A DNA stretch of 64,000 nucleotides from Haemonchus contortus (lineage: Eukaryota; Nematoda; Chromadorea; Rhabditida; Trichostrongylidae). Below the pieces are notes generated by a model. The model did no database searches. It was not told the origin of the DNA and saw only the letters and a list, made by a program, of their open reading frames with translations. The translations under genes and the position numbers were made by a program. Within the stretch, counting starts at the first letter, position 1. Every line of letters begins with the position of its first letter. The DNA lies in contig LS997566.1 of the NCBI GenBank assembly GCA_000469685.2, forward strand, positions 29,817,496 to 29,881,495, given 5' to 3'. This document shows positions 23,701 to 34,312 of the stretch, one piece after another.

Positions 23701-24199
23701 TTTTCGACACTGCTGTCCTTCCTGCTTTGACGTACGCCTCGGAGACCTGGACTCTACGAAAGCAGGATGAGCATGCTGTCAGCGTTATTCAACGCGCTTT
23801 GGAAAGGACGATGCTCGGAATTTCCCTATACACGCAAGTGCAGAAGGGAATCCGGAGTTCCGAGCTCCGTCATCGAACGAAGATCAGGGATGCCGTTGAT
23901 TACGCCAAGAAATCGAAGATCAGGTGGGCCGGACACCTTATGCGATATAGTGATGACCGTTGGACCAGGGCGGTTACTGACTGGATCCCTCGGGACATCA
24001 AACGAACTCCAGGAAGGCCGCCAACGAGATGGCCAGACTTCTTCACGAAAGCTCTCAACGAAAGGAATGTTGAACCTCGTGTCCCTGAAGCGAGAACGAT
24101 TCACTGGACCACTCTGGCTCGTGACAGGGACGAATGGAGACGTTACTGGCGCCCGCTCGAGGAAGTCGATGATCAACGGGACGACAGGTGATACAGGTG
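20766..24199 (+). mobile_element. Full-length RTE-clade LINE with 11-bp target duplication
   Basis: A 3.43-kb insertion flanked by direct repeats ATGTTTGAGGC at 20755-20765 and 24200-24210. The 3' end is a short GATACAGGT-type tandem repeat that overlaps the ORF stop, leaving a 3' UTR of about 8 nt. RTE elements are known for very short 3' UTRs ending in short repeats. The 5' UTR (20766-21350) is GC-richer than its surroundings. The intact ORF and clean TSD indicate recent activity. Confidence 0.93.
21351..24191 (+). CDS. RTE-type endonuclease/reverse transcriptase
   Basis: A single 946-residue ORF from the first in-frame ATG (the frame is open from 21276 without an ATG). The N-terminal apurinic-like endonuclease shows TFNARTL, GLTETRR (about residue 35), VGDFNAK (about 140) and GSDHRLL (about 233). 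The reverse transcriptase follows, with FIDLKKAFD (about 577), [11 protein letters not shown] and FADD (about 673, a variant of YADD). The C-terminal part includes RWAGHLMR and GRPPTRW, typical of nematode RTE proteins. It would nick target DNA and prime reverse transcription there. No stop or frameshift interrupts it. One odd spot is YLDPEVNM, where the related elements I remember usually have YLGREVNM. Confidence 0.95.
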   Translation: MAICTFNARTLASEACIEDLMMQARKIKYDVIGLTETRRHRPLHAVFETGEELFLGTCDSRGVGGVGVLVNTHLAMNIDSYESLTTRIGRLRLRRCGSIPALTIFVAYAPTSSYEEEELEAFYMDLERLYREDHTFFKVIVGDFNAKIGPRRTAEEHHIGTHGVEWNEQGERLSEFIMTTHTIHGNSQFQKPSHLRWTWESPGGQFHNEIDHIIFNRRFCLTDVAVVPKFYTGSDHRLLRARFRFSVRGERAMKFRKRSPKTSINWDHFASLASKWEDSVIDNIDEEYNRLVEHLHDSATKAESLQEAKRRLSSKTLELIRQRGIARATGNYQQTSELAKLCREAIKEDLKERRAAVMDEAAEAGKSIRKARRSFANYKTKMTSLRRPDGTVTASRRAMEKVIYDFYSDLFDSHVYLPTHHLRQDEYIAPSVLPSEIRHAITSMKNCTAPGPDRIKPEHLKSMPPVIIKTLARLFTRYLSECKVPTSWKTSKTVLLYKKGDPDDIGNYRPICLLSVIYKLFTRVILNRIGRTLNEGQPCEQAGFRRGFSTIDHIHTLTRLIEVSREYKMPLCLTFIDLKKAFDTVETEAVIEALGNQGVPTQYIRMLRELYDNFTTRISPFYKEVIVNVKRGVRQGDTISPKLFSAALENIMRHLEWEDLGVKVDGRFLHHLRFADDIVLITPNIEQAERMLAEFDSACGKIGLRLNLTNTMFMRNGLVPDAPFTLNGTNISECSSYVYLDPEVNMMNDLAPELCRRKRAAWGAFKNIEGVVKKTKNIRLRAHLFDTAVLPALTYASETWTLRKQDEHAVSVIQRALERTMLGISLYTQVQKGIRSSELRHRTKIRDAVDYAKKSKIRWAGHLMRYSDDRWTRAVTDWIPRDIKRTPGRPPTRWPDFFTKALNERNVEPRVPEARTIHWTTLARDRDEWRRYWRPLEEVDDQRDDR

Positions 24200-25894
24200 A
24201 TGTTTGAGGCTCTTGGAACAGTGTATTCCAAGCACTAAGGAAGCGAATGAACCTCATAAAAAGGGCTCACCTCGAATAAAGAGACTTGCTACAAGGAAGA
24301 CCAATGCTGTGGCGATTAATGACATTTCGAACGTGGATGATACTTCTGAACCTCAACTCTATTTATATAACACTCGATGATGGTAGTGATGACATTCTCC
24401 AGCACCTGCTATACAGAAAATAAGAGATGTCGTATTCTTTCTCTATGCAAATAATTTGTGTAGATGACGTTCTGTAAAGTTTTATAGGCATTGGTGGCGC
24501 CTAAAAGCCAAACACAGTGATGAATACTTATGTCCTCCTGTACCTAAACATGAACTTGTGAGTTTGAGTTAGCGGTAAACAATTGAGTACCGTTTTTCTG
24601 CTGAGAGTAAGGCTATAGTCAACACCATATACACATTTCACCAAATTTGGGGGTGAGGAGAGGGAGCAGTAGCACCAAGTTACGTTTTATTTAATCAAAT
24701 ATCTGCAAAACATCATCCACGCAATCTTCTGCTTTCTGTATAGCAGGTGCTGGAGAACATCATCACTGCTATCATCGAGTATTATATAAATAGAAGTGAG
24801 GCTCAGAAGTATCACCCACGTTCTAAATGTCATTAATCGCCACAGCAATGGTTTTCCTTGTAGCAAATCCCTTCATTCAAGGTGAGCACTTTTTATGAGG
24901 TTTACTCGCCTCCCCAGTGCTTGGAATACACTGTTCCAAGAGCCTCAAACATACTTCTGAATAAATGCATTTTCCAGCTTCTGGGAACCCTGTACCACCA
25001 GTGGCGTTTACTCCAAAGCCAAATGATCTGAGGGATGAAGGCAAACTGTACGTGCCACTGTTTTCTCACATCGCGATTCTCCTTGACCAAAATTCTGTGG
25101 AGCTTCAGGGAGGGCGCCAGATTCAAAAGAATGGATCCTTTACTTGAAAAATACTTGAACGGACCCACAAAAAGGCCTGGATGGTGGCACTATGGTGAGT
25201 TGAACTCATGCAGGCTAAACTATTCTACTTTTTTCCAATACCAAATCTAGCTTAACTGCAGAAGTTATAAAATTATGACCTTTAGATTGACCGAATACGA
25301 GTCTTTGTTGCAGAATCGTTTGTGACCTGATCTTTCTTTGGGGCCCATTTCGCGATTTTTGTTCTTTGGGGGAAAAACTATAATGTTGGCAGAAAGATAC
25401 ACTTCTATGTCATAGCAAGACACTGTCTGAAACTGCGTAGCGGATTTTTTAATGCTGCTGTTTCTGTCCTTCGAGGGTGAAAGTGCTGGTCTGGTAAAAC
25501 GCTGTTCCGCCTCTGACGGACAGAACCAGTGGCATAAAAGCCTTTGCTCCGGGACGTACTCCTGACTTTTGCAGTTTTCGAGCCTGCATACTCTTTTCCT
25601 AAAAGAAGTTCTGCAGTTTTCCCTCGTTTTTGCATTTTTGCGGTTGAGGAAATGGTTTACTTTCAGAAAACTGCATGGGACAACCGTGTTCGCTCAAAAG
25701 AATCTAAGCAAGTCGCACACTGACCAACCTTTTGAATAAATCTGTTAAGCAAATAAACAGCACAATCATACTGCTTACATAAAAATCCTTAACTTAAGCA
25801 CTGCTGCAGATTGTATTCTATGAATTACCATGAAACTTGCTGCACCGAATTTTTCTCCATCCGGTGCGGGTATGGGTCAATCAACCAGCGGCGT

Positions 25895-26100
25895 GGATGG
25901 ACGCGGCGGAATATGCGGCAAAATTCGTGGTAATTCAAATGACTCTGGCGTCTATCATTGGGGCCCAAATATGAATTAGGGTATATAAGTAGCATCAGCT
26001 GACCCTAATTATACAATCTACTCAAAATCTGGCCCGATTTTAGGAGTTAGATTCGTTTGAATCACCACGAATATCGCAGCGCGGTTTTCCATGTCCATCC
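25895..26100. mobile_element. Foldback (MITE-like) element
   Basis: The ends GGATGGAC and GTCCATCC are inverse, and inverted similarity extends inward (ATTCGTGGTAATTCAAATGA against the inverse of TTTGAATCACCACGAAT). The inner motif ATCATTGGGGCCCAAA recurs in the foldback element at 43459-43686. It is non-coding. Confidence 0.65.
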
Positions 26101-26840
26101 AAAATTGGGTGAATGTTTCGTCTCTCCCCCATTCAGTGCTAGTGCAAGCCTACAAAGCATGAGAATTTTCACGGCTTCGATCGAGTGGCTGCTTCAACTT
26201 TCGTCATAATAGCTCAAGCAGTGAATCCTTCATGTTACCACGTGCAGTCGTGCTGCCTTGTTTGGCACCCCTTCATATTCTCGATTAATTAGCTGTGACC
26301 CTCGTAATTCTCGCCCATTTTGAATTTTTCTGGAAACATCATTTTGCGTTCTTTGTCAGGACGGAACAGGGAGAGCTGCATCGGTGGGGTCCTGCCAAAG
26401 AAGAAATGATCTCAAAGATCATTACACCGGTTGGTCGAGGGTGATCAAAACTGTAGGTGATATGGTGATCGGGAGGGAGGGGATCGTGGCTGTGAACGCG
26501 CCTTTTTGTTACCCGCCGCAAACCGTCTACCCTCACGGAGTTTGTGGACTCCGTGCGCTAGGAGACCCCTGACTTACCACCCTTAGTGAATTCTAGTGGG
26601 ACAAACTCCGTGATTCGTGAGATAGGTGAGATCCGGATATTGAAGAAGGCCTGTGTGGTCGGTTCTTTTCAGGCAGGACCTCCCTGCGGTCCTCTTTATT
26701 CTCGGCCCACTGGTGGATCATTTTCTTGAATCATTTTGTATCTCAGGAAAAGATTACACTCCGGAAAGCTGTTTAACACGTCGGCCATTTATCCATTATC
26801 CGTAGTCAAACGTGTATGTACACCTGTACACCTTTGTCCT
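26101..26840. other. Intergenic stretch upstream of CAP pseudogene
   Basis: No gene recognised. A small inverted motif (CACGGAGT with ACTCCGTG, about 26535-26555) is present. I looked for spliced-leader, 5S and snRNA genes and saw none. Confidence 0.5.
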
Positions 26841-26852
26841 GATATATAAAAG
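26841..26852 (+). promoter_or_regulatory. TATA box candidate of the second CAP gene type
   Basis: GATATATAAAAGG lies about 50 bp before the putative first ATG (26892) of the CAP pseudogene, a suitable distance for a core promoter. Confidence 0.4.
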
Positions 26853-26891
26853 GCGTTTCATGTAACAGCAGACGATCACAATTTTTGAGGA

Positions 26892-27755
26892 ATGCTCTCG
26901 CTTGTCACCGAAGCCTTTCTAGTAAGTAGAGGATTGCATCTACCGATAATCATTTTGAATGAGTTACTAAATGGATGTCTTTAGGCGTTCTGACCACATC
27001 TGCACTAGCATGTAAGTCGTCATAAACTCCACGCCACCTCTTTTTCTCGCGCAGGCAACTATTCCTAAGAATTTTCAGTCATGTGCTCGGACGCGGAGGG
27101 AATGTCGGACGAATTGAGGAAAACGTTCTGGGATGAACACAACGATTACCAGTTGATTCCCAGTGAAACAACAAGGCAGCATTGGGTGAAAAGTGATCAC
27201 CGATCACCTTCTTCAGAACACTGATTGCCCAAGGAAAAGCGGAAAACAAGCTGAGAGGAAATGCACCGATGGCAGCTAGGGTGTTGAAAATGGTGTGAAC
27301 ACTCGGCTCACTACAAATTCACAACAATGACGAAAGGCGTATAGAAGCTAAAGAAAACAAACTCACCGTGAAAGTCTTCAACAAAGGCGTCCGACAGTAC
27401 ACACAGGTGATTAAGGGAACTTTTATCAGTTTTATCGACTTAAAGAACAGAGCATCATTTGAGGTGGTCTGGCAATCGAGCAAAAAGATCGACTGGGCAG
27501 TGAGGTGGTATGAAGACATGACTCTTGTGGAATGCGAATATGACCCAGCGTAAGTGCAATCATCCAGTGAAGGAGATCAGTCATCTCAGCAGCAGACAGC
27601 CGTTTTTCAGAGAAAACTACATTGGTTCTCTGATTTTCGATATTGGTAAGCCGTGCACGAATAATGAGGAATGGAAATGCATCAATTGTGTTTGCAGCGT
27701 AGAAGAAGCGCTTTTGTATTGCACCATCAAAATGATGACAACAAATCTTCTCTAA
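26892..27755 (+). pseudogene. Second, canonical-type CAP (ASP) gene, decayed
   Basis: Exon relics in order: 26892-26921 (MLSLVTEAFL, donor gtaagt), 26985-27011, from 27079 (MCSDAEGMSDELRKTFW then DEHNDYQ), about 27222-27290 (LIAQGKAENKLRGNAP), about 27360-27410 (KVFNKGVRQYTQ), about 27460-27551 (VVWQSSKKIDWAV, MTLVECEYDPA) and 27611-27755 (GSLIFDIGKPC hinge). This is the usual CAP order, but the segment carrying YDC and WW..E is missing, and consensus residues are changed (HNxYR to HNDYQ, GHYTQ to RQYTQ, a Cys to Trp in KIGCAV). The signal exon phases do not join. It is a relic of a gene distinct from the amplified CAP type. Confidence 0.7.
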
Positions 27756-28173
27756 CTTATGTAATGACACTTCTTGATTAACTCGCAATCATCAATGAAT
27801 GCGTGACAGCAAAACATTCCCGTTGCGACCACACTCACCGGGCCTGTTTTCCTTCAAACGAGAGGTCGTAAAAATAATCACTATCATGTGTGCAATGTAT
27901 TGTGCATATATCTCATCTTCTAATTCAATATTTTATGCTATGCACGTTGGAAAAAAGCAAATATGATTAAATACCAATGATATTCGGGACGTTTCGTCAT
28001 CTGCGGCAGGCAGAGAGAAGCCGATAACTACCAGAAAAGTCGTTGTTAGAAAGTACGATCAGGAAAAGTACCATCATACCCCCGAAATAATATAACTACA
28101 AATTTGGTGCTTTGATCCATTCAGGGATCATATCCAGTATATCCATATACAGTTGCTCTAACTTATTCAAGGT
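27756..28173. repeat. Segment shared with 5217-5637
   Basis: Same-orientation copy of the palindrome 1 spacer. It ends at cttattcaagg, where unit 3 DNA begins. Confidence 0.8.
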
Positions 28174-28220
28174 AGTGCCCACAAAAGAGTGCTTAAGGAA
28201 GGCTCTTAGGTTGAACTCAC

Positions 28221-28344
28221 TTGAGAAAATACAGTGTAGTTAAAATTTGGGTCGTAGACGGCAGTGCTATTGATAAAGGCACCAATGTCGTGATTGCCCC
28301 ACCACAAATCAAATTCTGCTGCTATTGGGATAGTTTACAGCTTC
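28221..28344 (-). pseudogene. CAP exon fragment (exon 4 type)
   Basis: Matches the exon at 16223-16346 in reverse, ending FSQ at the gtgagt donor, but CTG TCA has become CTG TAA near the start. Upstream it runs directly into inter-unit DNA, so no exons 1-3 are present. Confidence 0.7.
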
Positions 28345-28439
28345 CTAAATGATGAGAACTTTTCCACGACCTTCTGTGCAAAATAAGCTCTGAGTATCTA
28401 GAAATATAAAACTCTTGTAGTTCAACGTAGTCCGATTGC

Positions 28440-30857
28440 AGTAGATCTCGTCTTTCTCTTTGTTGATATGATGACGGACTGAGTGAATCTTTTGAGGAAA
28501 CGCAGTCACTTTCTCTGAAAAATCTGCCAAAGACTTGCTCATAATAATGATGACACACTTCATAGCCTTTCAGTGTTCAATGTCGTTGCTCACAATCACT
28601 ATTGTCACTTGGGTGATAGGGGGCAGAAATGCGATGGTTCTATGAAGAAAAATTCAAGCCATACGATTATCATAACACAGTGATACAAAAAAGAAAGAAG
28701 GCCCTAAAGTAGCCTTTTCAAAAAGTTTTCTCGCATTTTCTCTTCCATTCAGGCTCATTCATTCATTTTTCATTCATCAGCCTGCTCCTGCAAAGTTTGT
28801 AAACCGATAGTTCAAAAAATCACTGACACGGAAAAGAAAATGGAACAGAGTCTGTTTATATCCAGGTGTTCACCAAAGCGAAACAACTGCGATTCCACAG
28901 TAAACTGCTGCCATTCATCCTGGAAAGGCAGTTTCCATTTTGGCTTAATGACGCAAGATTGCATGCCAAACTGTGCCAAAATATTTGGCTGAACGCCAAC
29001 AATAATGGCAAACTGCCTTTCCTTTTATTAAAGGCAGTTAAGATCAATAGACTGCATGAACGTTCGAGTTTCAAAGGTAAGCATTCGGCAAGATTTGAAC
29101 AATAATGGCAGGTGTCAGGTGTAGACTTCGGATACCGGGAGTAGAGCGTGCACAAACCATATCTAGGACAATTATATTCGGAAGTTATGTATTCGACAAG
29201 ACGGAATTACAAGTGGCAGGTGGCTGGTGTAGTGCGCGAAAGTTTTTCACAGTTAGGGCGTTCAAATTTGGAACTCATTTCAATTTCGACAAGTCCCGTA
29301 GTTTTCCATTCTGCTTCTTCAGCCAGCAAATCTGTCACGGCTTGGTCACCGCAAAGTAGCAGGGATCAAGACAGGATCAGACTGCGCTCAACGTAGGTGG
29401 GTTGTGCCCGCAATTCGGGTAACCTGAGTAAAAAATTCCAGAATATAAGAAAATGAGATAATGAAATAAGTCACTAAACGCCTGACTAAAGGGAGGCACC
29501 GTACTGCTTAGGCCAAAGAATACGTCAGGAGTGTAAGCAGAAACCTCGAGGCCAAGGTAAAACTAGAAATCCGCAGCTTCTCAGCATTTTAGTGATGGAG
29601 TTGAGAAATCTTCTTGGTTCCACAGTCATCGAAGCTAGAAAATGCAATGACGCTTCTCAACACTGAAAAGGTCCGCATATAGGTTTCCTGAAAAGAATAT
29701 TAAAACTCGCCGTTCCTCATCGCTGTAGAAATTTAGATGAGAAATCTGCCTAGGTGAATAATCTTCAAGGACAGAACAATCTAATCGCAGCTCTCAACAC
29801 TGTAGCAGATGTTGGATTGTACACTGGGCAAATGAATGTTTATCCATGATGCAGAGAGTTTATATAGAAGTCACTATCACTGCCTTAACATGTATGGTCA
29901 CTGTCTTGACACTTGTAGGTTTCTGTTTTGACATGTATCGGATTCTCACTTGCCACGTTAAAATATGTCCTCCTTATCCCATACCAATCTGTCTACTTGT
30001 TCCCGCATATCATCATACAGGAGTACTCCACTATTGGAATGGGCAAATTATTAATCTAAATAAGCAATAAGCAACAGAATATAACACGTCGTAATATATA
30101 TAAGCCGCTAAGTTTGGTGTCCGTTTGTATGACAGTTTGCTTGTCCTCCCAAAAGTCGCGTAGGCAAATGAATAAATGCGTTATCAATGAAGCGGATACA
30201 TATATCAGATGAGAATCTATGATCATTAGTAGTCGGATAAGACTTGCCAAAAATGATATCGAAGCGAAGAGGAATCGTGATCCTTCACTGAGTCACAAAC
30301 TTTGCTGAGAGCGGCCGTAAAAGCGTTCTCCTGACTATTTACTGCCATGCTAAATCCATATATTAGGAACGATTCAACTATCGGTTCGCAGCCAACTGAG
30401 GGATGAGAGAGGTTAGGCTTTGTGGCAAAAAAACTTTTTGCTCACGAATAACTTTTGACGAAAGTACCTTTGCATTTAACCTATTTTCTAGACTAGACGC
30501 GTATTTTTTTCTAGAAACATAATCGGAAATCCAAAGAAATAACTAGAAACCTAATCTAATCGAAATCTCTAATTTTAAGTGTGAGTTTTGCTCACAGATG
30601 CGCACTCCAAAGAACTATCCGTTTCTTAATACTTCAGTAGCCAGATGAAGGTGTTCCAAATTTGAAATTTAGGCGAAATCTATACGACAGCTGGGTTGGG
30701 CATAGTTCAAGATCAAAAGAAGACATTTGAGCTCAGCAAAGTTCTCCCTTCAAGGGTGGACCGTGCTCAGGATTGGGTGATGTCATGGGCAAAACGTCTT
30801 AAACAAGTTTCTAACAGCCCAGACACCGGAAAAAAATAATCAAAGTAGAGGGACAGG
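28440..30857. other. Unit 3 segment without a clear gene
   Basis: Counterpart of 5990-7935 plus about 850 bp (29988-30853) found only in units 3 and 4 (the second copy is at 39885-40740). The extra segment is AT-rich and has no recognised gene. Whether units 1 and 2 lost it or units 3 and 4 gained it cannot be decided from the sequence. Confidence 0.4.
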
Positions 30858-31580
30858 TCAAAAAATCAAGTGAAGGAGAGCCACCGATAGTGGGCGGAGC
30901 GTTGTTGCACTGGGCGCTACTTTCCCCGCAGGTTCATAACTCCATCCAAAGAGGGCGTGGAGGCTATAGAAAATGATAAAAGGAGTGAGCAGAGCCTTAC
31001 GGTGCTGGGAAAGCGTGTACAGCGGTGTTCTGCGGATGCGCTTCACTGATGTAGACGGAGCTTCTTCACTGGATGCCGCGCTCACATCTTTTCCATACGC
31101 TTTTTCGTACTCCTAAAATCATTAAAGGTATTTTTCGAAGTAGGTATTATATATCTAAGTTGTTCAGAGTCCTGAAAGAAAATCAAGGCGTGTCAGTCAT
31201 TACTAGTGAAGGTTGTTAACAGTCTCTTTCGCTATTCTTACAAGCAATCTCAAAGTTCAGTGGAGAAAGCACCAATTATCTTGGCATTGTTTACAATTGC
31301 TCATTTTCTAATTAAATTGTTGGCATTTGTGGCTCTTGTGGGGTAGTGGAGGTGTATCAGCAAGGAATGCCTCCACCACCCAACTTTTGCCTCACTCGGA
31401 CTCTCATCCTTCCTATTCGTCGATTTGTCGCAACCGCTCAAACCTTGGCTGACCCTTATTGAAAGATTTCTTTTATTTTCGCAGTGCAGTATCTCATTAT
31501 AGAAAATTGAAACTCACTACTCCCTCTGAGGCAGAAGCAACAACCGACGCTGCGACCAATAGGAGGATGAACAGTTTCAT
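30858..31580 (-). pseudogene. KR-repeat peptide gene, unit 3 (repeats deleted)
   Basis: The signal exon 31580-31518 is intact (one Val to Glu change before the donor) and exon 2 begins at 31112 with EYEKAYGKDVSAASSEEAP. After one partial repeat (KRIRRTP) a deletion joins the frame to the sequence equivalent to 3773, so the repeats are gone and the frame continues as unrelated LYTLSQHRK to a stop at 30858. Confidence 0.7.
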
Positions 31581-31883
31581 CGATACCTGGGAGTAGTTTA
31601 TAATTATCAACGCGATGGTTCGAGCTAGTTTTGTTGCAATAGCTCATGATGCCTCTTCTATGAAGCTTTCTCAGTGGGGTGCTAGGAAATTTTTGAGAAA
31701 AAAGCGAAAGCACCCTACTGAGAGAGCTCAGGGAGTGAAGGGGAGGGTGTATGTTTTAGGATAACCACGCTGTCGCCTTTGGGAAACCTACAAAATTTCT
31801 CTTGTATGTTAGAAAGGGGGTAAACCGAAGGATTAAATGCTTTCCCTCATGCACAACTGAACGATTGTTGTGTTAAGGTACAG

Positions 31884-32162
31884 TTGCTTTTAGTGAGTAT
31901 GTTAACCTTGGTGCCTAACAACAGGCTATGTAAAAGGGCCGACTTTGAAAAAAAGGGCAAGCGAGTTGCCTGTACACTACACGAACTCGATCACTACAGC
32001 TGGATAACAACCGGTAAGGGCGCTCACGAAAGGACGTCTAGAAAAGAAAGCGGACTGAGGCAAGATCTGCAGCGTTGGCGAGATTTTTATACCACACGAA
32101 GCGTTGCTAGCTCCATCTGTGCAGCTGATATTTGGTCAATACGTTTTATTCATGATGTTTGA
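31884..32162 (+). other. Conserved unrecognised ORF (unit 3)
   Basis: Third copy of the frame at 2282-2533 and 9620-9871. The stop is lost by a single change, so it extends by about 9 codons. Confidence 0.3.
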
Positions 32163-32340
32163 AGACACTTTTATACAATATCGATTGTCGACAAGAACAT
32201 TTTGCAGTGGCAATCATGGTAGTCAATCAGTCAGTCCACCTCATGCAAGACATCAATAGTTTAAACGCCTTTTATTGGAAGGTATGCCTCATAGCTAGAG
32301 TGATGATAAGTCTCGCAGAGTTTTCCAGCTAATTCTAGAG

Positions 32341-32550
32341 TCAAAATATGCTTATTTGATACTCAAAATCGACGTTTGACAAGTACCCTCCAGTGGAGTC
32401 TTCCTCCGCGCAGGAATTTAAAAAGATATTGAAATTCCCCTCCCCTGAAATCGCATTCGAAAAAGATAGTTCGGTATGATGGAGTTTGTCACACATATAG
32501 CAGTTCTCCCTGCTAGAAGATGCTAAATACCTTTGTTGTCCTTCTGACAT
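32341..32550 (-). other. Conserved ORF with CYMCDK motif (unit 3)
   Basis: Counterpart of 1867-2076. It starts at an ATG directly after an in-frame stop, so it is either a separate short frame or, if a tatttag acceptor inside it is used, a downstream exon of the secreted ORF upstream. It ends near a donor-like gtgagc in units 1 and 2; in unit 3 this region has changed to ataagc. Confidence 0.3.
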
Positions 32551-32555
32551 TCAAT

Positions 32556-32990
32556 CTATTCCGAAGCAGCACTTAAGATCAATCGGTCATCAAAGGTTGC
32601 TGTAAAAAAATGTTTCGAACGCGCCCCAAAACAGGGAGAAATCTTTACCGTTACTGTGAAATAGTCTTGTAAGTTGAACTTTGGTGGAGGTTCGGAAATG
32701 GCCTGCCTCAATTCTCTATTCAGCTTTCCAAGGTGGAGCTTCCCGGTTTGGAGTCGGCTTGCTTTTGACAGGATCTTTACGAGTATTCTGGTCCAAGGAC
32801 ACATTCTCAATTCATGTGCGAATCGGGTTGCCTTGCTGCACGACTCGATGAGTTTCTTCTTCAACATATACGTGAGCCCCGTCTCTTTACAAGACATCTC
32901 TGTAAACCTAAGGTGATTATCGTGAGGGTGCTCACAGTAGGCGGAGTCTATCGTAGTAAGGGTAAAAATGATGCAGGCGGAGATGATCAT
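32556..32990 (-). CDS. Putative small secreted protein, open only in unit 3
   Basis: A 144-residue frame from ATG at 32990. The leader MIISACIIFTLTTIDSA suits a signal peptide, followed by YCEHPHDNHLRF and further cysteines in EMSCKE, ESCSKA, RMCPW and SPCFG. Unit 1 has lost the ATG and gained a stop, unit 2 has lost its leader, and the copy at 17892 has a frameshift. The C-terminal half might be intronic, because a donor-like gtaaag follows RIL. I recognise no family; the protein is placed beside CAP genes encoding secreted products. Confidence 0.4.
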   Translation of the reverse strand: MIISACIIFTLTTIDSAYCEHPHDNHLRFTEMSCKETGLTYMLKKKLIESCSKATRFAHELRMCPWTRILVKILSKASRLQTGKLHLGKLNRELRQAISEPPPKFNLQDYFTVTVKISPCFGARSKHFFTATFDDRLILSAASE

Positions 32991-33522
32991 CAACACTTTC
33001 GTGTTAATCTCGTTAAATCATCGATAAATCGTTGATCAGCACTATGATGTGAACTTGAAGTGACGGTAGTGATTTTCAAGTTTTTCAAGTTCCTGGTTGA
33101 CGTTTTTTCTGATCGTCTTCGACTTGGTGCTGGCACAAACCGCTTTTATATTATTTGCCAGTGACTGAAGACAATTCATGACAAGTCGACTGTGCTGCTC
33201 GACTCCTTCGATCGAATCAATGGCATCTCTTCGTGGTGAACGTGGTCATCAGCCGAATGAGTATGAGGTTGCCATCAGTCTCCAAATTGTGCCACGTTGT
33301 AATGGTGTGCTGGACGCCGTATAAGAACGAAATTTCTGCCTTTATCAGATATTATGGCTTTCCGAAAGCATCTACACACGATCCTTGATGATCCGCTCGC
33401 CATAATTTTTAAAACCTTTCTGGGTTATATACCATGATCGACTTTCTTTTGATCTTGGCATGACTTTTCACCGATATGTATGTTTATTTGCTTCAGCCTT
33501 TCCAAGATTCTAAACTTTATAG

Positions 33523-33559
33523 GGCTAACGTTTCGGCGAGTTCGCCTTTCGTCAGAGCC
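33523..33559 (-). ncRNA. Hammerhead-ribozyme-like motif
   Basis: On the minus strand: GGCT, CTGACGA, a GGCG-AACT-CGCC stem, GAAAC, GTT and AGCC. This gives the conserved CUGANGA and GAAA boxes, stem I (GGCU/AGCC), stem II and a two-base-pair stem III (AC/GU), with cleavage predicted after GUU. Minimal stem III hammerheads are known from Penelope-like elements. Two extra A residues precede stem II, so activity is uncertain. Confidence 0.55.
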
Positions 33560-33926
33560 TTAAAAGTCGAAAAACCATTGAGACTGACTCTATAATAAGG
33601 CGAGATAAACCAAAGACAGTTCTTTAGACTAGAGACCCCCCGAACCCGAGATACAAGAGGCTTACCTTGATCTAAATCGCCGATGCGTTATATCGACCAC
33701 CCGGTGTCTACAGAATGCGCACAGTGAGCAAGCCTTCCACCTTTCTGACCTCACCGCAATCTCAAAATCCACTGAGGTCGAGAAAGGGCGCGAGATCACG
33801 GGTTACGGCCATGCGCTCTTCCTTCCTGTTAATTTGTGGGTCTCTTGCTGCAATCCAACACGCCTCAAGTGCTTTCCGCGCGATAGTCTCCGTTGCTAGT
33901 GCCAAGATGGTTACTGAAACTGTTAG

Positions 33927-34130
33927 TTAGTTTTCATCGTGGCACACAACTCGATGCATTCCCAGTGGTGTTTGAGTGCGAGACTTTCTTAGCCCCTCCA
34001 GGTGTTCTTTGATTCGAGTACGAAGGGGACGCCCTGTTTCACCAATATATTCAGCACCACAGGCCTGGCAACGAATTTCGTAAATCACTCCTGCTCTCAT
34101 GCAATCACCCTGTCGATTGGAAGGACACAC
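33927..34130 (-). CDS. GIY-YIG endonuclease domain (Penelope-like), truncated
   Basis: A 67-codon frame with CPSNRQGDC, then VIYEIRCQACGAEYIGETGR and RTRIKEHLEGL. The order Y...YIG...R..EH is the GIY-YIG nuclease core, and the preceding Cys pairs fit the linker of Penelope-like elements. The reverse transcriptase is missing, so it is a 5'-truncated remnant. Confidence 0.7.
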   Translation of the reverse strand: MCPSNRQGDCMRAGVIYEIRCQACGAEYIGETGRPLRTRIKEHLEGLRKSRTQTPLGMHRVVCHDEN

Positions 34131-34312
34131 AAGGCAATCTGGTGTGTCCTTCTAATCGACAGGGTGATTGCAATCTTTCTGGGTTAATCTTGCTCCTGAC
34201 ATGAAAAATCACAAAAGTACGCATTTTCTTACGATGCATTGTTTATTGTCAATGAAATGGTTATGAGAAGCAATCAGCAGTGAAATCACTTGTGCTCGCT
34301 GTATTGCATGAG

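Larger units (their letters stand above)
19938..25780. repeat. Inverted repeat (palindrome 3) with RTE in left arm
   Basis: The left arm is 19938-20765 plus 24211-24430, interrupted by the RTE. The right arm is about 24733-25780 in reverse. Arms are about 1.05 kb with a spacer of about 300 bp and visible substitutions and small indels, so they are older than palindrome 2. Both arms carry a coding-like stretch (MDPLLEKYLNGPTKRPGWW, at 25130-25190 and the inverse at 20515-20575) with a donor-like gtgag, in a frame broken nearby. I do not recognise it. Confidence 0.8.
33428..34174 (-). mobile_element. Penelope-like element fragment with 12-bp TSD
   Basis: A 747-bp insertion between direct repeats CTTTCTGGGTTA (33416-33427 and 34175-34186). 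Unit 1 carries the uninterrupted sequence near 970. It contains a GIY-YIG endonuclease frame and, 3' of it, a hammerhead-ribozyme-like motif, both known from Penelope-like retroelements. Its 5' end is a foldback: 34098-34128 and 34141-34171 are inverse copies. Confidence 0.75.

Noticed and set aside
26380..26640. Possible snRNA, 5S or spliced-leader gene
   Set aside because: No spliced-leader, U snRNA or 5S core sequence could be found; only short local inverted motifs.
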